64,000 bases of DNA from Xenophilus sp. Marseille-Q4582 (GCF_916700565.1 NZ_CAKAKO010000006.1:248001-312000), one strand, 5' to 3'; numbered from the stretch's first letter, positions 37,973 to 50,834 are shown. Numbers and translations: made by a program. The notes: generated by a model from the sequence alone, not told the origin.

Positions 37973-38237
37973 GAGCCTGTTCAGTGTCTCCAAGGGGTCG
38001 CGTTGGGGCGCAATCGGGATGCGATCAGTGCTGCGGCGCGCCGCATGGGCTTGTGCCCATGTAAGCGACGCGGCGCTGAGCGGGCCCGATTTCGTCCCAA
38101 CCCTTCGGGCAGTCGCCTTGCCGGGCGTCCTGCGGCGTTGCAGCGCTTGCGCGTAGATCGCTACGAGCGGCGCGCTGCGCCTTGCAGGCCACCCGGCAAG
38201 GCGGCTGCGCGACCCCTTGGAGACACTGAACAGGCTC
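37973..38237 (+). repeat. T-shaped inverted-repeat element, copy 2
   Basis: A 265-bp non-coding element with perfect 30-bp terminal inverted repeats (37973-38002 and 38208-38237). Arm A is closed by 38003-38018 with 38085-38100 and tipped by CATGGGC-TTGT-GCCCATG (38044-38061). Arm B is closed by 38109-38125 with 38192-38208 and tipped by CGTAG-ATCG-CTACG (38152-38165). Arms and ends abut exactly, as needed for a three-way junction. Six of 30 terminal positions differ from copy 1, each changed on both sides. TCA flanks both ends, and the right TCA is the rlmE stop codon. It sits between rlmE and ftsH. Confidence 0.85.
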
Positions 38238-38900
38238 TCAGGCCTGGGGTTTCAAACCGATACCGACGAGGAAGTTCTCGGCCGACTTGTCGCGCGAGGC
38301 CTTGGGTTTCATCGGTTTCACGACACGAAAATTCGCCTTGAACAGGCGCACGAGCTCGTCATAGCCGCCGCCGTGGAAGACCTTGGCCACCAGAGCGCCT
38401 TCGGGTTTGAGATGCGCCCGGGCGAAATCCACCGCCAGCTCCACCAGGTTCACGACGCGGGCCGCGTCCGCCGAGCCGATGCCCGAGAGATTGGGCGCCA
38501 TGTCCGAGACCACCAGGTCCACCGCGCGGCCTTGGACGGCGGCTTCGAGCTGCGCCAGCACCTCGGATTCACGGAAATCGCCCTGGATGAAGGTCACGCC
38601 CTCGATGGGCTCCATGGGCAGGAGGTCCAGCGCGATGATGGCGCCATCCAGTGCGCCCACAGCCGCACCCTGCGGCGACAGCCGTCGGCGCACGTACTGG
38701 CTCCACGCACCGGGCGTGGAGCCCAGGTCCACCACCACCTGGCCGGGCCGGATGAGGTTCAGGGTCTCGTCGATCTCCTTGAGCTTGTACGCGGCGCGCG
38801 CGCGGTAGCCCTCCTTCTGGGCCTGCTTGACCCAGGGGTCGTTGACATGGTCGTTGAGCCAGGCCTTGTTGACCTTGGCGCTCTTTGTTTTCACCTTCAT
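38238..38900 (-). CDS. rlmE: 23S rRNA 2'-O-ribose U2552 methyltransferase
   Basis: A 220-residue RrmJ/FtsJ enzyme that methylates U2552 in the 23S rRNA A loop late in 50S assembly. Features are [12 protein letters not shown] (catalytic Lys), the SAM loop [23 protein letters not shown] with the catalytic Asp, LVAKVFHG with the second Lys, and [15 protein letters not shown] with the Glu. The ATG at 38900 is preferred over a GTG two codons earlier. It is divergent from yhbY across only 20 bases. Its TGA stop is the base triplet directly bordering the repeat element. Confidence 0.96.
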   Translation of the reverse strand: MKVKTKSAKVNKAWLNDHVNDPWVKQAQKEGYRARAAYKLKEIDETLNLIRPGQVVVDLGSTPGAWSQYVRRRLSPQGAAVGALDGAIIALDLLPMEPIEGVTFIQGDFRESEVLAQLEAAVQGRAVDLVVSDMAPNLSGIGSADAARVVNLVELAVDFARAHLKPEGALVAKVFHGGGYDELVRLFKANFRVVKPMKPKASRDKSAENFLVGIGLKPQA

Positions 38901-38920
38901 TGCCACTCGATAATAGGCGC

Positions 38921-39391
38921 ATGCCCGCCATTCAACTCACCCCCGCGCAGCGCAAGGTGCACCGCGCTGACGCCCATCACCTCGATCCGATCGTCATGAT
39001 CGGCGGCGACGGGCTCACCCCGGCCGTCAAGAAGGAGGCCGATGCCGCCCTCAAGGCCCACGGGCTGATCAAGATCCGCGTTTTTTCCGACGACCGCCTG
39101 GCGCGCGACGCCATGCTGGCCGAGCTGGCCGACGAACTGAACGCCGCCCCAATCCAGCACATCGGCAAGCTGCTCGTGCTCTGGCGCCCCAAGCCGGCCA
39201 AGGAGCGCACGGTCGACGAAGACCGCATGCCCGGCCCGAAGGACGTCAAGGTGCTCAAGTACGGCAAGGGCGGCCAGCGCCCCGAGGTCAAGGTGCTGCG
39301 CGTGCTGGGCAACCAGCGCCTGACCCCCGGCGGCACCATCAAGCGCGCCAAGCCCAAGCAGAAATCACTGAAGAAAGGTCGCCTGGGCTAG
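38921..39391 (+). CDS. yhbY: YhbY-type CRM-domain RNA-binding protein
   Basis: A 156-residue protein with an N-terminal CRM domain ([52 protein letters not shown] ... [13 protein letters not shown]). The GxxG loop is IGGDG. A basic C-terminal tail of about 50 residues ([28 protein letters not shown]) is longer than the E. coli protein's and is common in this group. YhbY binds pre-50S particles. The divergent position next to rlmE is conserved across proteobacteria and fits ribosome assembly. Confidence 0.93.
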   Translation: MPAIQLTPAQRKVHRADAHHLDPIVMIGGDGLTPAVKKEADAALKAHGLIKIRVFSDDRLARDAMLAELADELNAAPIQHIGKLLVLWRPKPAKERTVDEDRMPGPKDVKVLKYGKGGQRPEVKVLRVLGNQRLTPGGTIKRAKPKQKSLKKGRLG

Positions 39392-39406
39392 TAGCCGGGC
39401 CGCATC

Positions 39407-40159
39407 GTGAGCCAGCCACAGCGCCACATCCTGTGCATGAAATGGGGCACCAAGTACGGCCCCGAATACGTCAACCGCCTCTACGGCATGGTGCGCCGCC
39501 ATCTGCGCGGCGACTTCAACTTCGTCTGCCTGACCGACCGCAGCGAAGGCATCCGGCCCGAGGTGCACTGCCTGCCCATTCCGCCGCTGGCGCTGGAGCT
39601 CAGGCCCGGCGCCCCGGACCGCGCGTGGAAGAAGCTGACCACCTTCGAGGCCGACCTGCACGGCCTGCGCGGCACCGCCCTCTTCCTGGACCTGGACGTG
39701 GTGATCGTCGGCTCGCTCGACGATTTCTTCACCCTGCCGGGCGAGTTCCTGATCATCCACGACTACCCGCGCTTCTGGCGCTTCGGCGAGCGCGTGACGG
39801 GCAACTCCTCGGTCTACCGCTTCGAGCTGGGCGCCCATGCCGACGTGCTGGCGTACTTTCGCGCCCACATGGACGAGGTGCCCCGGCAGTTCCGCAACGA
39901 ACAGGCGTTCCTGTCGGACTTCCTGCACCGCCAGGGCAAGCTGGGCTACTGGCCCGCGGCCTGGTGCCCGAGCTTCAAGTACCACGGCATTCCGGCCTGG
40001 CCCAGCAACTACTGGAAGCCGCCCTTCGTGCCGCCGGATGCGCGCATCGTGATCTTCCATGGCGAGTGCAACCCGCCCGACGCGCTCGTGGGCCGGCGCA
40101 ACAAGCGCTTTGCACACATCGAGCCCGCGACCTGGATCGCGGAGCATTGGAAGGAATAG
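39407..40159 (+). CDS. Putative glycosyltransferase (GT-A-like)
   Basis: A 250-residue soluble protein not matched to a characterised enzyme. It has HILCMKWGTKYGPEYVNRLYGMVRRHL, then KLTTFEADLHGLRGTALFLDLDVVIVGSLDDFF, where DLDVV resembles the metal-binding DxD of GT-A glycosyltransferases. The acceptor-side segment is SSVYRFELGAH and the end is IVIFHGECNPPDAL. The likely start is GTG at 39407; an internal ATG at 39437 is the alternative. It lies 15 bases after yhbY and converges on a Kdo hydroxylase, which suggests sugar addition to the LPS core. Confidence 0.7.
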   Translation: MSQPQRHILCMKWGTKYGPEYVNRLYGMVRRHLRGDFNFVCLTDRSEGIRPEVHCLPIPPLALELRPGAPDRAWKKLTTFEADLHGLRGTALFLDLDVVIVGSLDDFFTLPGEFLIIHDYPRFWRFGERVTGNSSVYRFELGAHADVLAYFRAHMDEVPRQFRNEQAFLSDFLHRQGKLGYWPAAWCPSFKYHGIPAWPSNYWKPPFVPPDARIVIFHGECNPPDALVGRRNKRFAHIEPATWIAEHWKE

Positions 40160-40196
40160 GCCACCGTCGGGCCTGCGCCGCCGCCGCGCGCCGGCT

Positions 40197-41087
40197 TCAC
40201 CAGGCCGGCGCGCGCACGCCGGCCAGCGGACGGCCCATGAGCCGCGTGAGGATGGCCAGCGGGCTGGCCGAGGGGTCGTACTCCTGGCCCGGGGGCAGGT
40301 ACAGCGTCTGCTCCGTCATGTACTGGCCCGACATCACGGCATGCGAGGTCTGGTCCGAGAAGCAGACCCAGGTGGAGCCGGCCGGGAAAGGCATGGTCTC
40401 CTGCGGGGCATGGGCCTGGTAGTCCAGGTCGCTCTTCATGCCGTCGTGCAGCTGCAGCATCAGGTGGTCGTACTCGCTGCGCAGCGATTTGGTCACGTGC
40501 AGCGCCTTCAGCGCCCGGGCCTGCCAGGCCACATAGGGCTTGGCGCGCGGCAGGAAATGCCGGGCCACGGTTTCAAAAGGCTCACCCACACGCCAGACGC
40601 GCGGCGCGCCTTCGGGGTTCAGGTTGGTGAACACGCGCAGGATGCGCTCGCCGTAGTTCGGACGCGAGGGGAAGGAATCCACATGCAGCCGGCGGTCGTC
40701 GGCGCGCCAGGACTGCGCGCGCGTTTCCACCTGCATAGGCCTGAAGCTCGTCGGCGCCGCCCGCAGCTTGGGCACGTAGTCGGGCAGCAGCCCTTCGATG
40801 AGCGCATGGGCCTGGCCGCGAAAGCGCCGCACCATGCGCGCGACAGCCGCCTGCGTGGCCTCGTCGCCTGCCGCGCCCTTGAGCCGGTCGTCCACGCCCA
40901 GGCTGATGTTGCGCGACTTGGGGTCGCGCACCTCGGGGCGCAGCAGCGCGGCTTCGCCCGGTTCCAGCTCGTAGCTTAGGTGCGGAAAGTACAGCACCTT
41001 GCCCGCTTCCAGGGCCGCGGTCCATTCCCGGCGGGAAGGCACGCCCTGCCAATCGGGGGCTTCCAGGCTCAGGATCTGGGATTCCAT
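40197..41087 (-). CDS. Kdo hydroxylase family protein
   Basis: A 296-residue protein of the Kdo_hydroxy family (KdoO), Fe(II)/2-oxoglutarate dioxygenases that add a 3-hydroxyl to Kdo in the LPS inner core. It shows SRNISLGVDDRLKGAAG, the metal-binding HxD in RLHVDSFPSRPNYGERILRVFTNLNPEGAPRVW, and the distal His in FSDQTSHAVMSGQYMTEQTLYLP, followed by Pro/Gly. The ATG at 41087 has GGAG eight bases before it. It is divergent from nothing and sits between the glycosyltransferase-like gene and DUF4149. It should act in the cytoplasm on nascent lipid A-core. Confidence 0.88.
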   Translation of the reverse strand: MESQILSLEAPDWQGVPSRREWTAALEAGKVLYFPHLSYELEPGEAALLRPEVRDPKSRNISLGVDDRLKGAAGDEATQAAVARMVRRFRGQAHALIEGLLPDYVPKLRAAPTSFRPMQVETRAQSWRADDRRLHVDSFPSRPNYGERILRVFTNLNPEGAPRVWRVGEPFETVARHFLPRAKPYVAWQARALKALHVTKSLRSEYDHLMLQLHDGMKSDLDYQAHAPQETMPFPAGSTWVCFSDQTSHAVMSGQYMTEQTLYLPPGQEYDPSASPLAILTRLMGRPLAGVRAPAW

Positions 41088-41158
41088 CGCACACACTCCG
41101 ATTCACTCGATCGATGCACGCCGGGCGGTGCGCCGGGGCCGGCCTCGCGTGCCGGCGT

Positions 41159-41584
41159 TCATCGCGGCTTCGCGTGCCCCAGGCGCCACAGGACGGCCCC
41201 GGCACACAGCCATTGCACGAAGTACATGCCCGTGCCCACGCTGTGCCAGAGCTTCAGATTCTCCCGCGCCACGATGCGCGGGGCCACGGCGTACTCCAGC
41301 AGCAGCGCCAGCAGCAGGCCGGCCACGACGGGCATCACCACGGCCGGCGGCGGCGCGGAGGGTGCATCGTCTGCGTCCGTGTCACGCCGCGTCGTGGCCA
41401 TGAGCAGCACCAGCGCGCAGCCGACGGACATCCAGCTCTGCGCCGTGAACAGCCGGGCCGCCATGGCGCCGGCCATCGCGGGCGTGGCCAGATGCGCGAA
41501 CAGCATCGGCACGGCCACGAAGCCGATGACCGTGAGGCTGCCCCACCACAGGGCCGCGCTCATCAGGGCAAGGCGCTGCTTCAT
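41159..41584 (-). CDS. DUF4149 membrane protein
   Basis: A 141-residue protein with four predicted membrane segments: LMSAALWWGSLTVIGFVAVPMLF, LFTAQSWMSVGCALVLLMA, PVVAGLLLALLLEYAVAP and GTGMYFVQWLCAGAVLWRL. The pattern is that of DUF4149, function unknown. A polar loop of about 20 residues rich in Asp, Ala and Pro separates TM2 and TM3. It lies 14 bases after greA, so the two are probably co-transcribed. Confidence 0.86.
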   Translation of the reverse strand: MKQRLALMSAALWWGSLTVIGFVAVPMLFAHLATPAMAGAMAARLFTAQSWMSVGCALVLLMATTRRDTDADDAPSAPPPAVVMPVVAGLLLALLLEYAVAPRIVARENLKLWHSVGTGMYFVQWLCAGAVLWRLGHAKPR

Positions 41585-41598
41585 GGCGGCCGCGCGCC

Positions 41599-42078
41599 TC
41601 AGCGGTAGCTGACCGCCACGATCTCGTAGCGCTTCTCGCCGCCGGGCGCCTGCACCACCGCCACGTCGCCCTCTTCCTTGCCGATCAGCGCGCGCGCGAT
41701 GGGGCTGGAGACGTTGATCAGGCCCTTCTTGAGGTCGGCCTCGTCCTCGCCCACGATCTGGTACTTCACCGCCTCGCCGGTGCTTTCCTCTTCCAGCTCC
41801 ACCGTCGCGCCGAAGACCACCTTGCCGCCGGCGTCGAGGGCGCTCGGGTCGATGATCTGCGCCACCGACAGCTTGCCCTCGATTTCCTGGATGCGGCCCT
41901 CGATGAAGCCCTGGCGGTCCTTGGCCGCGTCGTAGTCGGCGTTCTCGCTCAGGTCGCCCTGCGCGCGCGCCTCGGCGATGGCGTTGATCACGCCGGGACG
42001 CTCCACCGTCTTCAGGTGATGGAGTTCCTCGCGCAGCATCTCGGCACCGCGCTTGGTGATGGGAAGGGTCGTAGCCAT
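41599..42078 (-). CDS. greA: Transcription elongation factor GreA
   Basis: A 159-residue Gre factor that enters the RNA polymerase secondary channel and triggers cleavage of backtracked RNA. The N-terminal coiled coil ([49 protein letters not shown]) carries the acidic tip residues (D and E in GDLSENADY). The C-terminal FKBP-like domain has [18 protein letters not shown]-like text. The start at 42078 has GGAG upstream. It follows carB after a terminator. Confidence 0.97.
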   Translation of the reverse strand: MATTLPITKRGAEMLREELHHLKTVERPGVINAIAEARAQGDLSENADYDAAKDRQGFIEGRIQEIEGKLSVAQIIDPSALDAGGKVVFGATVELEEESTGEAVKYQIVGEDEADLKKGLINVSSPIARALIGKEEGDVAVVQAPGGEKRYEIVAVSYR

Positions 42079-42138
42079 TGCTGAAGTTCTCCGTTCTGAT
42101 TGGAAAGCGGCGGCGCTGCTGCGCGCCGACGCTTGCAC

Positions 42139-42172
42139 AAAAGCAAAACCGCCGGGCGTTGCCGCCTGGCGG
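42139..42172 (-). terminator. Hairpin terminator between carB and greA
   Basis: Leftward, CCGCCAGGCG and CGCCCGGCGG pair (one mismatch) around loop GCAA at 42149-42172, followed by TTTTGCTTTT to 42139. It lies about 70 bases past the carB stop and 60 before the greA start. Confidence 0.8.
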
Positions 42173-42241
42173 TGTCGAATGCGCCTGATTATGCCGTGGC
42201 CGGCACGCGCGGCAAGCCCGCGCGTGCCGGGACCCTGTCGC

Positions 42242-45473
<3,232 letters not shown>

Positions 45474-45481
<8 letters not shown>

Positions 45482-46658
45482 TCGCGGCCTCCGCCTTGTA
45501 TTGGTCCATGAGCGCAGTGAAGCGGTCGAACAGGTAGCTGATGTCGTGCGGGCCGGGCGAGGCTTCCGGGTGCCCCTGGAAGCAGAAGGCCGGCTTGTCC
45601 GTGCGGGCCAGGCCCTGCAGCGTGTGGTCGAACAGGCTGACGTGCGTGGCGCGCAAGTTCGCCGGGAGCGTCTTCTCGTCCACCGCGAAGCCATGGTTCT
45701 GGCTGGTGATGCTCACGCGGCCGCTGTCCAGGTCTTTGACGGGATGGTTCGCGCCATGGTGGCTGTTCTGCATCTTGAAGGTCTTCGCGCCCGAAGCCAG
45801 CGCCATGATCTGGTGGCCCAGGCAGATGCCGAAGGTCGGGATGCCGGTCTCGATCAGCTCGCGCGTGGCCGCGATGGCGTAGTCGCAGGGCTGCGGGTCG
45901 CCGGGGCCGTTGGACAGGAAGATGCCATCGGGCTTGAGCTTGAGCACGTCGGCGGCCGGCGTCCTGGCCGGCACCACGGTGATGCGCGCACCGCGCTGCG
46001 CCAGCATGCGCAGGATGTTCTTCTTGACGCCATAGTCATAGGCCACCACGTGGTGGCGCGGCGTGATCTGCACGCCGTAGCCGGCGCCGAGCTTCCATTC
46101 GGTCTGCGTCCACTCGTAGGTCTGCTGCACCGACACGACCTGTGCCAGGTCCAGCCCGGCCATGGAGGGTGCTGCCTTCGCGGCGGCGATCGCAGCGTCG
46201 ATGCGCGTCTGCGTGGGCGCCTCGCCCGCGGCCAGGCCCACGATCGCGCCGTTCTGCGCGCCCTTCGTGCGCAGCAGGCGCGTGAGCTTGCGCGTGTCGA
46301 TGCCGGCGATGGCGACGGTGTTGCCGCGCACCAGGTAGTCCGACAGCGTGGCGCTCTTGCGGAAGTTGGACGCGACGAGCGGCAGGTCCTTGATGATCAG
46401 GCCCGCGGCATGGATCTTGTCGGCTTCGATGTCTTCCTCGTTGACGCCATAGTTGCCGATGTGCGGGTACGTCAGGGTGACGAGCTGCTGGCAGTAGCTG
46501 GGGTCGGTGAGAATTTCCTGGTAGCCGGTGATGGCGGTGTTGAATACCACTTCACCGACCGTGGTGCCGGTGGCACCGATCGACTTGCCGAGAAAGACCG
46601 TGCCGTCTGCGAGCGCCAGGATGGCGGGCGGGAAGGATCCCTGGAGGGATGAAAGCAC
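45474..46658 (-). CDS. carA: Carbamoyl-phosphate synthase, small (glutaminase) subunit
   Basis: A 394-residue class I glutamine amidotransferase that passes ammonia to CarB. The N-terminal CPSase small domain shows [26 protein letters not shown]. The glutaminase triad is Cys in [12 protein letters not shown] plus His and Glu in [15 protein letters not shown] choose the GTG at 46658, which has GGAG six bases upstream; a TTG ten codons earlier keeps the frame open but has no site. It heads the carAB-greA group. Confidence 0.97.
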
Positions 46659-46805
46659 TGGGTTCTCCGTTGGATGGATGACGCCCAAAGCGAACCCAAG
46701 GTGCCCGGCCAGGCTGCAGGTGGCCAGCGGACGTGAAGGTTGCGGCTTTCGTCGAGGATGAGGCTTGTGCGCGCAGTGGGCGAAGGTCGAGGCGAAAAGC
46801 CGCTG

Positions 46806-46811
46806 ATTATA
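46806..46811 (-). promoter_or_regulatory. -10 box of a probable carAB promoter
   Basis: TATAAT (46811-46806, minus strand) is a perfect -10 hexamer. The region 16-18 bases upstream has no TTGACA-like box, so an activator or extended -10 contact would be needed. The leader to the GTG start would be about 140 bases, long enough for pyrimidine- or arginine-linked control, though no such structure was identified. Confidence 0.5.
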
Positions 46812-46850
46812 GCCTGCGGACCGGGTGTTTTCCCCAGGTGGCGCCCGAAA

Positions 46851-47660
46851 TCAGTGCATCTCCTCCACCCCCGGCAGCAGGTCCAGCCCCAGCCAGCGCT
46901 GGAATCCGGCGTAGCTGAGCGGCGGGTTCACCTTGGCGTCGGGCCTGTTGGGCTGCCAGTGCACCCAGGTGCGGCCCGTCACGGCGTCGTGGACCAGCTT
47001 GAACAGGTGCGTGGGCACGTGCACACGGTTCGGGCCGATGACCTGCCGGTCGGCGAACACCGGGCCGGTCAGCACGTACACGTCGCCGCGCGCACGCAGC
47101 GCGTACCTGCGCGTGTCCTCCTCGATGCGCGCCCAGGGGCCGCCGTTCTGGCGCGGGTCCTGCGGCACCATGTTGGCGAGGCTGAAGGACTGGGCCATGG
47201 CGCGCTCGGTCGGCATGTCGGCCGCGGGCGCCATGTGGCCGCGCGACCAGCCGGAGCCGCGGTAGTCCTCCAGCTCGGCGCGCTCGCCCCTGCGCAGGCG
47301 CGCATCGGCGAAGAAGCGGCCCTGGCGCTCGATGCGCCGGGCGCGCAGCACGATGTCGCGGTTGAGCCGCTGCGCCACGTACACGGGCGTGCGGGATTCG
47401 CCGGAATGCAGGATCGCGAAGCCGTCGTAGCACAGTTCGCGCAGGCGGCCCGCCAGGGCCACCGCGGGCGCCCGGCCGCCGGCAAAGAACTGCGGGCAGT
47501 TCGCGAAGCCGGTGGCCGTGGCGCCCGCCGGGGCCGCCCGGCCGGCCGGGCTGCGCGCCGCGGCCGGCGCGAGGGCCAGCCAGGCAGCCAGGCCGATGGC
47601 GGCCGCGGCCCCGATCCAGGCGCGGCCTGGCTGCGGGTCTTCTTGCTTCTTCAACCACAT
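46851..47660 (-). CDS. Secreted DNA/RNA non-specific endonuclease (NUC1-like)
   Basis: A 269-residue nuclease of the Serratia NucA/EndoG type. A signal or anchor segment (AWIGAAAAIGLAAWLALAPAAA, about 15-36) sends it to the periplasm or outside. The beta-beta-alpha-Me core has YRGSGWSRGHMAPAADMP, then SFSLANMVPQDPRQNGGPWARIE with the metal-binding Asn. Most family members read DRGH at the first motif; here the Asp is Ser, while the general-base His is kept. Start ATG 47660. It is a single gene. Confidence 0.88.
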   Translation of the reverse strand: MWLKKQEDPQPGRAWIGAAAAIGLAAWLALAPAAARSPAGRAAPAGATATGFANCPQFFAGGRAPAVALAGRLRELCYDGFAILHSGESRTPVYVAQRLNRDIVLRARRIERQGRFFADARLRRGERAELEDYRGSGWSRGHMAPAADMPTERAMAQSFSLANMVPQDPRQNGGPWARIEEDTRRYALRARGDVYVLTGPVFADRQVIGPNRVHVPTHLFKLVHDAVTGRTWVHWQPNRPDAKVNPPLSYAGFQRWLGLDLLPGVEEMH

Positions 47661-48103
47661 GGCAGGTCGGCAGATCGTTTTTTCGAGGGGGGACGAGGAA
47701 CGGCGCGTGCGGGCACGCCAGCAGCGCGGCACCCGGTGAACGGAAAGGCGCAGGCCGCCGCCGAGGCCGTGCGACCCCGCCGCTGCGGCAACAAGGGTTG
47801 GCGAGCGGCGCGCCGCAAAGGGAGCCGCGCCCGCCCGCCGGGACAGGCAGCGCGCGCTCACGCAGCGCCGCGCAGCCTGCGAGCGGGTGAGCAAGGAGGA
47901 AAGAGAGAGCACGCGCGCCGGATGCACCACACGCCAGGCAGTGCACCAGGCAGCGGCGCCCGGGGAGTGCGCAGGGGCCCTGCGCGCGCCGTGCCAGGGG
48001 TCAAGGGCCAGCGTGTCGCCCGGGCATGGCCGGCCGGACCGGCCCGGCGGCCTGGGCATGGGGCATGCGCCTGCGCCGGCCCTTGTGCGCGCAACCGGCG
48101 GAA
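47661..48103. other. 443-base gap without a clear gene
   Basis: This GC-rich stretch between the nuclease and the rRNA methyltransferase holds no frame with recognisable protein features. It must contain the nuclease promoter; GAAAAAACGATC lies 30 bases before its ATG. No terminator with a T run is visible after the methyltransferase stop. Confidence 0.4.
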
Positions 48104-48892
48104 TCAGCCGGGCTCGCCCATCGCCTGCGCTGCACTGGCATGCAGGCAGATCGCGGCGGCCGCGGCCACGTTGAGCGACTCTTCCCCGCCCGGCTGGGCG
48201 ATGCGGATGCGCTGCGCGGCCTTCGCTTCCAGGGCCGCGGAGACGCCCTGCCCTTCATGCCCCAGGAGCCAGGCACAGGGCCAGGGCAGGCGCGCGCGGT
48301 GCAGCAGCTCGCCGCCGTGCGAACTGGTGGCCAGCAGCGGCAGCGCCAGGCGGTCCAACTCGGCGGGCGCGAGGCCTTCGACCAGGTGCAGACCGAAATG
48401 CGCACCCATGCCTGCGCGCAGCACCTTGGGCGACCACAGCGCGGCCGTGCCCTTGAGGGCCAGCACCTGCGCGAAGCCGAAGGCGGCGGCGCTGCGCAGG
48501 ACCGAACCCACGTTGCCGGCGTCCTGCAGGCGGTCGAGCACCACCGTCGGCAGGCCGGGCTGCAGCCCGGCATGGACCGGCAGGTCCAGCACGAAGCCCA
48601 TGGGCGCGGGCGACTCCAGCGTGCTCAGCGCGGGCCACAGCGCGTCGTCGACGACCAGGGTGCGTGGCGCGGCATCGCCCCATTCGGGGGCCAGCGAAGG
48701 CCAGGCCGACTGGCTGAACAGCGCCATCGCCGGTTGCACGCCGCGCTGCAGCGCCGCGCGGCACAGGTGGTCTCCTTCGATCCAGAGCCGGCCCAGGCGA
48801 CGGTAGGCGCCCGGGTCCTGCACCAGCCGGCGCAGTTCCTTCAGCAAGGGGTTGTCGCGCGACTGGATGGCGGTGAAGCGCAGCGCGTTCAC
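48104..48892 (-). CDS. SpoU/TrmH-family RNA 2'-O-methyltransferase
   Basis: A 262-residue SPOUT methyltransferase. The N-terminal substrate domain ([41 protein letters not shown]) is followed by the knotted SAM domain with [34 protein letters not shown] and [12 protein letters not shown], the three SpoU motifs. These enzymes methylate riboses in rRNA or tRNA; the site is not known. Translation starts at GTG 48892, overlapping the rnhB stop as GTGA. It ends the long envelope/translation block. Confidence 0.9.
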   Translation of the reverse strand: MNALRFTAIQSRDNPLLKELRRLVQDPGAYRRLGRLWIEGDHLCRAALQRGVQPAMALFSQSAWPSLAPEWGDAAPRTLVVDDALWPALSTLESPAPMGFVLDLPVHAGLQPGLPTVVLDRLQDAGNVGSVLRSAAAFGFAQVLALKGTAALWSPKVLRAGMGAHFGLHLVEGLAPAELDRLALPLLATSSHGGELLHRARLPWPCAWLLGHEGQGVSAALEAKAAQRIRIAQPGGEESLNVAAAAAICLHASAAQAMGEPG

Positions 48893-49644
48893 GGCGCGGC
48901 CTCCGGCATCGCCGCCGGCAGGGCCATGGGGACGGCCAGCACCGCGGGCACCGCCTCGGGAGCGTCGGCCAGGGTCGCGATGGGCTTGAGCGTCAGGGCC
49001 TGCGCCACGGGCGAGAACGAGCGGCGGTGGTGGATGCAGGCGCCGTGGCGCTGCAGCGCCTCCAGGTGCTCGCGCGTGCCGTAGCCCTTGTGGCCCGCGA
49101 ATCCGTAGTGCGGAAACTCTTCGTGCAGCTGGGCGCAGAGCCGGTCGCGATGCACCTTGGCCACGATGGACGCGGCCGAGATGGCCTGCACCAGCGCATC
49201 GCCCTTCACGACGGCTTCGGCCAGCACGTCCAGCGTGGGCAGCCGGTTGCCGTCCACCAGCACCCGGGCGGGTTTGAGCCGCAGGCCTTCGACGGCGCGC
49301 CGCATGGCGAGCATCGTCGCCTGCAGGATGTTGAGCCGGTCGATCTCTTCGACGCTGGCCTGTGCGATGGAACAGCACAGCGCCTTGGCCAGGATCTCGT
49401 CGTGCAGGCGCTCGCGCCGCGCGGCCGTCAGCACCTTCGAATCGGCCAGGCCGCGGATGGGCTTTTGCTCGTTCAGGATCACGGCCGCAGCCACCACGGG
49501 CCCGGCCAGCGGGCCGCGGCCGGCCTCGTCCACGCCGGCCAGCAGGCCGGGCGCGCTCCAGTTCAGGGGCGCCTGCACCGGCATGGCGGCAGCGGTGCGC
49601 CGGCGGCGCGGGCGCGCCGGGGTGGCGGGGATGGGCGTGCTCAT
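48889..49644 (-). CDS. rnhB: Ribonuclease HII
   Basis: A 251-residue RNase HII that removes ribonucleotides from DNA and RNA-DNA hybrids. The active-site motif [21 protein letters not shown] gives Asp-Glu, and further Asp residues lie in LVDGN and [10 protein letters not shown]- and C-terminal extensions of about 25 and 30 residues, rich in Pro/Ala, are not part of the fold; an internal ATG (MPVQAPL) is a possible start. It overlaps lpxB by ATGA. Confidence 0.94.
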   Translation of the reverse strand: MSTPIPATPARPRRRRTAAAMPVQAPLNWSAPGLLAGVDEAGRGPLAGPVVAAAVILNEQKPIRGLADSKVLTAARRERLHDEILAKALCCSIAQASVEEIDRLNILQATMLAMRRAVEGLRLKPARVLVDGNRLPTLDVLAEAVVKGDALVQAISAASIVAKVHRDRLCAQLHEEFPHYGFAGHKGYGTREHLEALQRHGACIHHRRSFSPVAQALTLKPIATLADAPEAVPAVLAVPMALPAAMPEAAP

Positions 49645-50834
49645 CGGGACAGCACTCCGGCGATGGCCTGCGCGCACAGCGTGGGCGTGTCGCGGCGCAA
49701 CAGCTCGTGCAACTGCGTGAAGCGCTGCTGCAGCGCCTGCACGTCGCCGGGCGACTGCAGCCAGGCCAGCGTGGCCTCCGCCAGCGCCTGCGGCGTGGCC
49801 GCGTCCTGCAACAGCTCGGGCACCACGAAGTCTTCGCACAGGATGTTGGGCAACCCCACCCAGGGCTGCAGCTGCTGGCGATGCATGAGCCGCCAGGACA
49901 GGCGATTCATGTTGTAGGCGATGACCATCGGCCGCTTGAACAGTGCCGCCTCCAGCGTGGCCGTGCCGCTGGCGATCAGGGTCGCGTCGCAGGCCGCGAG
50001 CGCGGCGTGCGACTGGCCCTGCAGCAGCGTGATCTGGCCGGCCATGGGGCTGGCTTGCAGCAGCTGCGCCATCTCGGCCTGCAGGCTGGGCACCACCGGG
50101 CAGATGAACCGCAGTTGCGGCTGGGCCTTGCGCATCAGCGCCGCCGCCTCGAAGAAGCGCGCGGCCAGGTAGCGCATTTCGGAGCGCCGGCTGCCGGGCA
50201 GCAGTGCCACGATGGGCCCCTGTTCCGGCAGGCCCAGCGCACGCCGGGCGGCCCGCGCATCGGGCTGCAGCGGAATGACCTGCGCGAGCGGATGGCCGAC
50301 GTAGCTGGCCTGCACGCCCTGCGCGGCCAGCAGCGCCGGCTCGAAGGGAAAGATGCACAGCACATGGTCGGCTGCGGCGCGGATCTTGTCGATGCGCTCC
50401 GGACGCCAGGCCCAGATCGAGGGGCACACGAAGTGCACGGTGCGGATACCGCGGCCTCGCAGGCCCGCTTCCAGGTCCAGATTGAAATCGGGCGCGTCCA
50501 CGCCGATGAAAAGCTGCGGCCATTCGCGCAGCAGGCGCGCCTTGAGCTGGCGGCGGATGCCCGCGATCTCGGCATAGTGGCGCAGCACCTCGATGTAGCC
50601 GCGCACCGCCAGCTTGTCCATGGGCCACCAGCTCTGGAAGCCGCGCGCCAGCATCTGCGGGCCGCCGATGCCCACGGTGCTCACCTCGGGCCAGCGCGCC
50701 TTCAGGCCGTCCATCAGCAGCCCGGCCAGCAGGTCGCCCGACGGCTCGCCCGCCACCATGCCGAACACCGACGACGAAGAGGACGCGGGACGCAGGTCCA
50801 TCGCCCCGTCCTCGCCCAGCTCACGCTCACTCAT
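49641..50834 (-). CDS. lpxB: Lipid-A-disaccharide synthase
   Basis: A 397-residue GT19 enzyme that joins UDP-diacylglucosamine and lipid X. It begins with [21 protein letters not shown], continues with [14 protein letters not shown] and [14 protein letters not shown], and has the donor loop [16 protein letters not shown] overlaps with lpxA upstream and rnhB downstream indicate coupled translation. Confidence 0.97.
   Translation of the reverse strand: MSERELGEDGAMDLRPASSSSSVFGMVAGEPSGDLLAGLLMDGLKARWPEVSTVGIGGPQMLARGFQSWWPMDKLAVRGYIEVLRHYAEIAGIRRQLKARLLREWPQLFIGVDAPDFNLDLEAGLRGRGIRTVHFVCPSIWAWRPERIDKIRAAADHVLCIFPFEPALLAAQGVQASYVGHPLAQVIPLQPDARAARRALGLPEQGPIVALLPGSRRSEMRYLAARFFEAAALMRKAQPQLRFICPVVPSLQAEMAQLLQASPMAGQITLLQGQSHAALAACDATLIASGTATLEAALFKRPMVIAYNMNRLSWRLMHRQQLQPWVGLPNILCEDFVVPELLQDAATPQALAEATLAWLQSPGDVQALQQRFTQLHELLRRDTPTLCAQAIAGVLSR

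Noticed and set aside
47661-48103. Possible small gene in the GC-rich gap
   Set aside because: Frames of 70-90 codons exist but consist of Arg, Ala, Gly and Pro without a ribosome-binding site.
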